DNA of 64,000 nucleotides, from the NCBI GenBank assembly GCA_030760725.1, contig JASWHV010000012.1:19172368-19236367 (forward strand), given 5' to 3'. The position numbers and the translations under genes are program-made. The notes under the pieces were generated by a model, which was not told the origin of the DNA, ran no database searches, and was given only the letters and a program-made list of their open reading frames with translations. Source of the stretch: Neostapfia colusana. Its lineage: Eukaryota > Streptophyta > Magnoliopsida > Poales > Poaceae. This document shows, in pieces, positions 58,861-64,000 of this stretch (positions are counted from its first letter, which is position 1; the number at the start of each line of letters is the position of its first letter).

Positions 58861-60310
58861 AACTTCAAAAGAAACAAAGTGTGGGAGCTTGTGAAAAGAC
58901 CAAATGCCAACGTGGTAGGAACCAAGTGGGTCTTTCGCAACAAGCAAGATGAGCAAGGCGCAGTGACAAGAAACAAAGCTAGACTTGTGGCCAACGGGTA
59001 CTCACAAGTCGAAGGTTTGGACTTCGACGAAACATTTGCTACCGTAGCTAGGTTTGAATTTATTCGTATATTATTGGCCTATGCTACCCACAATGATTCC
59101 AAGCTGTATCAAATGGATGTGAAAAGAGCTTTCCTCAACGGACCAATCAAGGAGGAGGTATATGTGGAGCAACCGCCCGGCTTCGAGGACGATAAGTATC
59201 CTAACCATATTTTTAAGCTCCATAAAGCTCTCTACGGCCTTAAACAAGCTCCTAGGGCTTGGTATGAGTGTCTTAGAGATTTCCTCATTGACAATGGTTT
59301 TAGGATAGGAAAGGCCGACTATACACTCCTTACTAAAAACTTGGATGATGACTTATTTGTGTGCCAAATTTATGTCGATGACATAATATTGGGTTCCACT
59401 AATAAATCTTTTTGTGAAGATTTTAGCAAAATCATGATGGAGAGGTTTGAGATATCTAGATGGGAGAGTTGAATTTTTTTCTAGGTTTCCAAGTGAAACA
59501 ACTCAAGGAAGGCACTTTCATATGTAAAACCAAGTACACTCAAGACATACTTAAAAAGTTTGACATGGGGAAGGCCAAGCCCATCAAGACGCTAATGGTG
59601 ACAAACGGACACCTCAACCTCAACCAAGACAGCCCTAGCATGGATCAAAAGGTATACTGCTCCATGATTGGATCCCTTCTTTACCTTTAAGCATCTAGGC
59701 CCGATATTATTTTAAGCGTATGCATGTGTGCAAGGTTTCAAGCCGCTCCTAAAGAGTGTCATTTAACAGTCGTAAAGAGAATCTTGCGCTATTTAGTTCA
59801 TACACCTAACCTAGGGTTGTGGTATCCTAAGGGGTCCAAGATCAATCTCATCGGATACTCCAACGTGGATTATGCCGGATGCAAAGTGGATAGGAAAAGT
59901 ACTTCCGGGACTTGTCAATTCGTGGGCAGGTACCTAGTATCATGGTCATCTAAGAAACAAAGTTTTATTGCCCTATCCTTAGCCAAAGCGGAGTATGTCG
60001 CGGCCAAAAGTTGTTGTGCACAACTTCTTTGGATGCGACAAACTCTAAGGGACTGTGGTCTCAATATGAACCATATTCCACTCCTATGTGACAATGAGAG
60101 TGCTATTAAGATTGCCCATAACCCTGTTGAACACTCTAGGACCAAACATATTGATATCCGACACCACTTCTTGAGAGATCATTCAATAAAGGGGGACATT
60201 GTTATTTCACATGTGAGAACCGTAAAATAGCTAGTCGATATCTTCACCAAGTCACTAGATGAAAAACACCTTTGTGAACTTAGGAATGAGCTAAACATCC
60301 TTGATCTTTG
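58861..60310 (+). pseudogene. S reverse transcriptase and RNase H
   Basis: Copia [70 protein letters not shown] and active site [14 protein letters not shown] (YVDD). A frameshift near 59460 and a stop at 59688-59690 follow, then RNase H: IGYSNVDYAGCKVDRKSTSG (the usual first Asp is Asn), LVSWSSKKQSF, AEYVAAKSCCAQLLWM, DNESAIKIAHNPV, RTKHIDIRHHFLRD. A TAG at 60228-60230 cuts the tail LVDIFTKSLDEKH. Non-functional. Confidence 0.9.
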
Positions 60311-61253
60311 AAATGTGGCTTGAGATGTTGCACATGTGATTGTTAGTTGTTTATTCTCCTCAAAATTATCACGTGTTCAAAAATCCATCTTCCTCAATTT
60401 TCTATCAAACTATTTTCGATTATTGTCTCCTTGAATCATGGTCATTGTATGATTGTTTGTGTGCTCTACTGGCCATGTTCAATGAGAATACTTGTGAAAA
60501 ATTAGACCATATGATCATTCCTTGCAAATCTCTCAATATATATGAGAATTGGCTCTCTAGGACCGGACAAGTCTGACGTCCTAGACAAGTCCAGCCAGGC
60601 TCAGACAAGTCCACATCAGACTAATCCGGTCTGTCACCGGACTTGTTCAGATGACCAAACAAGTTCGGACCTGGTCTCGCGACCAGACTTGTCCAGTATT
60701 TCCCACCGGACTTGTCCGGACTTTGGGGACTTAACCCAACCGTCGGGCCCGACCTCCTCCACTTCATCCAAAATGCATCTCACGTGCGCCCTCGCTAAAA
60801 CTCGCCCCCTATTGGCAGTTTCTAAGGATTTCCACCAAAATCTTCAAACAATCAGTGTCTTCTACTCTTTGGAGCCTCGAGAAGTCAATCTCTAGACTTC
60901 TCCGCCCTCTAATCCGTCGTTTTGTTCGCATTTGAACCCTCAAGGTATGTTCTTGGGGCAAAACCTAATCCTTACAAATCCTTCAATTTTAGGTTGTTTC
61001 TCTCGTAACCTAGGATGTATAGTGCTTCATAAACACATTGTGATTCTTTCCTAGGGTTATTGCGACTTATTTATGAGATTTGTAGAAAAATCACTTAGTT
61101 AGGGTTTAACCCTATGTGGTCCGGACTAGTCCGGACACAAGGCGGACAAGTCCGGGCAAACCTAGGGTTAACTCCTAACTTAGTGCTTTTGCTGCACCTC
61201 TATCGTGATAATCTTCTGTCGAAACTCATACCTTCTCTTAATTATTCTTCACC
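60311..61253 (+). repeat. S spacer with repeated palindromic CCGGACTTGTCCGG-type motifs
   Basis: Between pol and env-like gene, without a gene. From about 60560 to 60730 and at 61120-61160 there are many forms of GGACAAGTCC/GGACTTGTCC, for example ACCGGACAAGTC near 60560, CACCGGACTTGTTC near 60635, CACCGGACTTGTCCGG near 60706 and GGACTAGTCCGGACA near 61120. The same motif class fills the 3' LTR (63790-64000). Sireviruses are known for such palindromes. Confidence 0.8.
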
Positions 61254-62944
61254 ATGCCTCAACACAACGACTCTCTTCCCCTCTTCGACCCGGAGCGAGA
61301 AGCGGCTCGGCAAGAGCTTTATTGCCGTCGGGAAGAGGAGGACGCGGCAATTTTGCAAGAGCTAGCTCACTGTGAAGCTAGAACCAAAAATAGACATGAG
61401 AGAGAGGCAGCCCAAGTTCAAGCAGCATAGGAGCAATCTAGCCGAAGAAAGAGGCTAGTCTCGGTTGGAGAAAAGGAAAGAGCCAAGCGGCCGATAAAGG
61501 AAAAGGACCCGTGACCGAAGGAGTGACGGACAAGGGCAAAGGCAAGGCCCCAATCAAGAAGGTGTCTGCGAGGAAGGCCGCACCAAGGAGAAAGGTACTT
61601 ATCAGCAGGGGATTAGTCATATGAGACCATCCCGTGGGATCAAGTGTTCCCCCACGAGGCCCCATTGGACCCTTGGTTATGACTCCTCCCATGCATAATC
61701 CCAATCGGTAACCGGGGCTCTCTAGTAACATCCGAGAAGGCGAAAAGGTTTAGGGAAAAGGATCCCTACAAGTATGAGAAGACCACACTGGATCACCATT
61801 TCTGATGTTACTTCCATTGCGATTACTATCGCCTTCTATACTTGAGGATGAAGACGCCGGTTGCTGATGCTCAGTGGGTCGATTGGCCCTATATGGAGAA
61901 GAAAAATCACCAAGCCTTCTACACAGTCATACAAGCAGCTAAGCATCATGGCCTCAAAGAACTGCTTAGTTTTCAGTATGAGTGGAACACGGAGGTGGTA
62001 GCTCAGTTTTACACCACCTGCTACTTCTGCACCTTTGGAGACAGGAAAATCTCCTAGATGACTGACGGAGTCCAATACTGCGTCCTATATGATGAGTTTG
62101 CTAAAGTACTTGGACTTGAAGAATTCCTGAACCATGACATGCTCATTCACAACCTCACGACAATTGATTTGGGGGAAATGGAATTCATGTATGAGGTTAG
62201 CTTCTACAACCTCTCCACAACTAAGATCCTCTGTCCTTTCTTCAGTGTGCTAAACCGAATCTTGAGAAAGACTCTAGCACCTAAGGACGGGGATGCGGGG
62301 ATGATCCAAGGCCACCCCCGACATCTGCTGAAGCTAATCTGTGAAGATGAGAAATTCAATGTATTTGACTACATCTAGAACGACATCTTCAACATATCCC
62401 ACACCCCCAACCGCTCATGTGGATATGCTCCATTCATCTTGTGCCTCATTGAGAAGGTCTCTAGATTAGAGTTAGTGAAGGATGTCATGCATAGACCCCT
62501 TCATCCTCAAATTCCTCCCATCGCACCGAAGATTGGCGAAGCTTCTAGGAGGGGTGCCTCCAATGCATCTCCTCCTCCTCCCACTCCCGTCTCTTCCTCC
62601 TCCGGCGACTCTTCAAGTGCAATTCTCAAATTCTTAAAGTCTATCTTCACTTCTTGCCGCAAAGTTGAAGTTAAAACACAGAAAATGGCTAGAAGGCAAG
62701 ACAAATACTTGAAGAAGCTCTGTGAGAAGGTAGACATAGCTATGTCCCCGGAAGCTTCAGATGACGAAGAGTTGACACCTTTCCTAGATCTCACGGAGGC
62801 GGAGGCTGCTCTACTTGGTGGTGGGGTGGTCCTTCTAGTGCTGCTCCTGCCGTTGAGGAAGAAGAGGAAGGACAAGACGATGAGGATGGCGAGGAAGATG
62901 AAGAAGCAACACAGAGCGATGATGATCATGGTGAGGAGAGTTAG
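61254..62944 (+). pseudogene. S env-like gene
   Basis: ATG at 61254 (MPQHNDSLPLFDPEREAARQ). A charged, probably coiled N-terminal part (REEEDAAILQELAHCEARTK) is followed by a stop near 61429 and by frameshifts. The conserved middle shows AQWVDWPYMEKKNHQAFYTV, LLSFQYEWNTEVVAQFYTT, MTDGVQYCVLYDEFAKVLGL and CPFFSVLNRILRKTLAPKDG; stops at 62055-62057 and 62376-62378. The end has a serine/proline-rich part, KKLCEKVDIAMSPEASDDEE, then in another frame an acidic tail ending at TAG 62942-62944. It corresponds to the env-like ORF of Sireviruses, whose role is unproven. Broken. Confidence 0.8.
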
Positions 62945-63020
62945 AGCGACGACGAGTAGACTTAAGCTCTCTCCTTGCTTCTACCTTAGCTTTGTTTTCC
63001 CTTTTTGGTGTCTTGATGTC

Positions 63021-63042
63021 AAAGGGGGAGAAATTAAGGGGG
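63021..63042 (+). other. S upstream polypurine tracts
   Basis: AAAGGGGGAG at 63021-63030 and TTAAGGGGGAG at about 63034-63044, two purine tracts several hundred bases before the LTR. Multiple tracts are typical for Sireviruses. Confidence 0.7.
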
Positions 63043-63044
63043 AG

Positions 63045-63451
63045 TGTTATGAACTATGAACTATGTGATGCTATTTTGAAAAACTTTGATTGTAACATTG
63101 CTACATTTTCATATTTGGGTTGTAATAACTCTGTGCTATGTTATGTTACTCTATGTTGATTCCATTACATATCACTCTAATTTGGATTATGTTATCGTCC
63201 CATATGTGTGATGATTTTTAGTTCAAGTTGAGATGCATATTTAACTTCTACTTATCACATCTCAACACTTGCATCACATGTAGGCACCCTACCATAACAA
63301 AATTGTAAAAATCTCCCATAGAATCCACTCTTGTGCATTACTTATATCGTAAATTTCTCATGCGGGGAGCTCTTTATACACTTGTGCGTTATGAAAATCA
63401 ACTCATTTACACTCTTTATCAAAAACCTCAATGTGTTGTCATCAAATCACC
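63045..63451 (+). other. S noncoding 3' region
   Basis: About 400 AT-rich bases between the upstream purine tracts and the last polypurine tract. No gene seen. Confidence 0.6.
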
Positions 63452-63464
63452 AAAAAGGGGAGGT
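63452..63464 (+). other. S polypurine tract next to the 3' LTR
   Basis: AAAAAGGGGAGGT directly before the TG of the LTR on the plus strand. Confidence 0.85.
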
Positions 63465-64000
63465 TGAAAGTGCATCTAGGCTGAATCCCCGTGGGTTTTG
63501 ATGATTAATGACAACACTTAAGGGACTAATGAGCATCACAAGTGTAAGTACAGGTCATTAAATAATTGATGGAGATGGATGCACTCAAAAACGAAAAAAG
63601 AGGAGAAAAAGGCGAAGATATTCGAAGAGTAGAATTTAGGGTTTAAATTCCTTTACGTTGAGTTTAGCCTTTTAGTATGAGCGTATTCATTAGGGTCAAA
63701 GTGTTGAGAATCATCTAAGAGCTCTTAGTCCAAGTTATATTAGTTGGAGAGAAAAGTTGAAGCAGCCCTAAGAACAGGGTCGGACTTCTTTGAGCTGAAA
63801 GGCCGTACTAGTCCGGCCACATCGGACTAATCCGATGTTAGGCGGACCAGGAGTTTCTATGTGAGTTCGGACATGCCCGTTTGGGGCCAGACTAGTCCGT
63901 GGTGAGTGTGTCTGAGTCCTCCAGGAACTAAGTACTGAAGGACCGGACTAATCCGCCCTTGGGGGCCAGACTAGTCCGCTCTGTCAGACTAGTCCATTTC
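63465..64000 (+). repeat. S 3' LTR, partial
   Basis: Starts TGAAAGTGCATCTAGG, followed by GGTTTTGATGATTAATGACA, a start I know from many grass Sireviruses. Runs off the right edge. From about 63795 it holds many copies of GGACTAGTCC/GGACTAATCC. Confidence 0.85.

Larger units (their letters stand above)
55260..64000 (+). mobile_element. Element S: Ty1/copia Sirevirus (Opie/Ji/SIRE-like), 5' LTR missing from the window
   Basis: Plus orientation. Holds gag, pol in copia order (protease, integrase, RT, RNase H), an env-like gene, several polypurine tracts and the first 536 bases of the 3' LTR, which runs off the right edge. The env-like gene, the polypurine cluster and the palindromic repeats fit Sireviruses. 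The gag ATG is only about 37 bases after the end of C, with no primer site or LTR before it, so the 5' LTR should lie left of the window, beyond C. Coding region broken in many places. Confidence 0.9.

Noticed and set aside
62810..62860. Hydrophobic stretch GGGVVLLVLLLPL in the env-like gene, looking like a membrane segment
   Set aside because: The neighbouring frame gives an alanine/proline then acidic tail with a stop at 62942, which fits the rest of the protein. The hydrophobic stretch is a frameshift artefact.

Overview
The window is grass-type (Poaceae) plant DNA built entirely of nested LTR retrotransposons. I found no host gene, tRNA, rRNA or CRISPR. The reasons for calling it a grass are the very long chromovirus LTRs (4.1-4.3 kb), GC-rich Tat-type LTRs with G-box minisatellites, a Sirevirus with an env-like gene and a CRM-like chromovirus, all decayed and stacked as in large cereal-type genomes. 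The species cannot be told from the sequence.

Layout, left to right. (1) Element A, a Ty3/gypsy Tat-lineage element on the minus strand, occupies 1-1796 and 17521-22458; its 3' end lies beyond the left edge. (2) T1, a Tekay/Del-like chromovirus on the minus strand (1802-17515, TSD CTACC), is inserted in A between the two parts of its RNase H. T1 itself carries a solo LTR (7435-8528, TSD GCGAT) related to the LTR of A. (3) 22459-23831 is the 3' region of a second Tat element, B, lying in the plus orientation, with a broken antisense ORF cut by the LTR of A. The 3' LTR of B follows (23832-24334 and 39060-40081), split by (4) T2, a second Tekay-like element on the minus strand (24335-39054, TSD CACGT), whose polyprotein is broken by a single TAG codon. 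(5) Element C, a CRM-like chromovirus on the minus strand, holds gag, protease and RT-RNase H at 40082-43330 and its 5' LTR at about 44303-44978 plus 55216-55259. (6) Element G, a plus-strand chromovirus (44979-55210, TSD CTGGT), sits in the LTR of C; it has no recognisable gag and carries an unfamiliar ORF in that place. (7) Element S, a Ty1/copia Sirevirus on the plus strand, runs from 55260 to the right edge with gag, pol, env-like gene, polypurine tracts and the start of its 3' LTR.

Read as a history, S was hit by C just before its gag gene. C was hit by B in pol and by G in its LTR. B was hit by A and by T2, A by T1, and T1 by an element that later left a solo LTR. That is six levels of nesting. 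Outer elements are more decayed than inner ones: the T2 LTRs differ by about 1.5% and the T1 LTRs by about 2% in the stretches I compared by eye, while the G LTRs differ more. Nothing here looks fully functional; T2 is closest.

The least familiar item is the ORF in G at about 47986-48955, which occupies the gag position and has a dsRBD-like pattern followed by a probable coiled coil.
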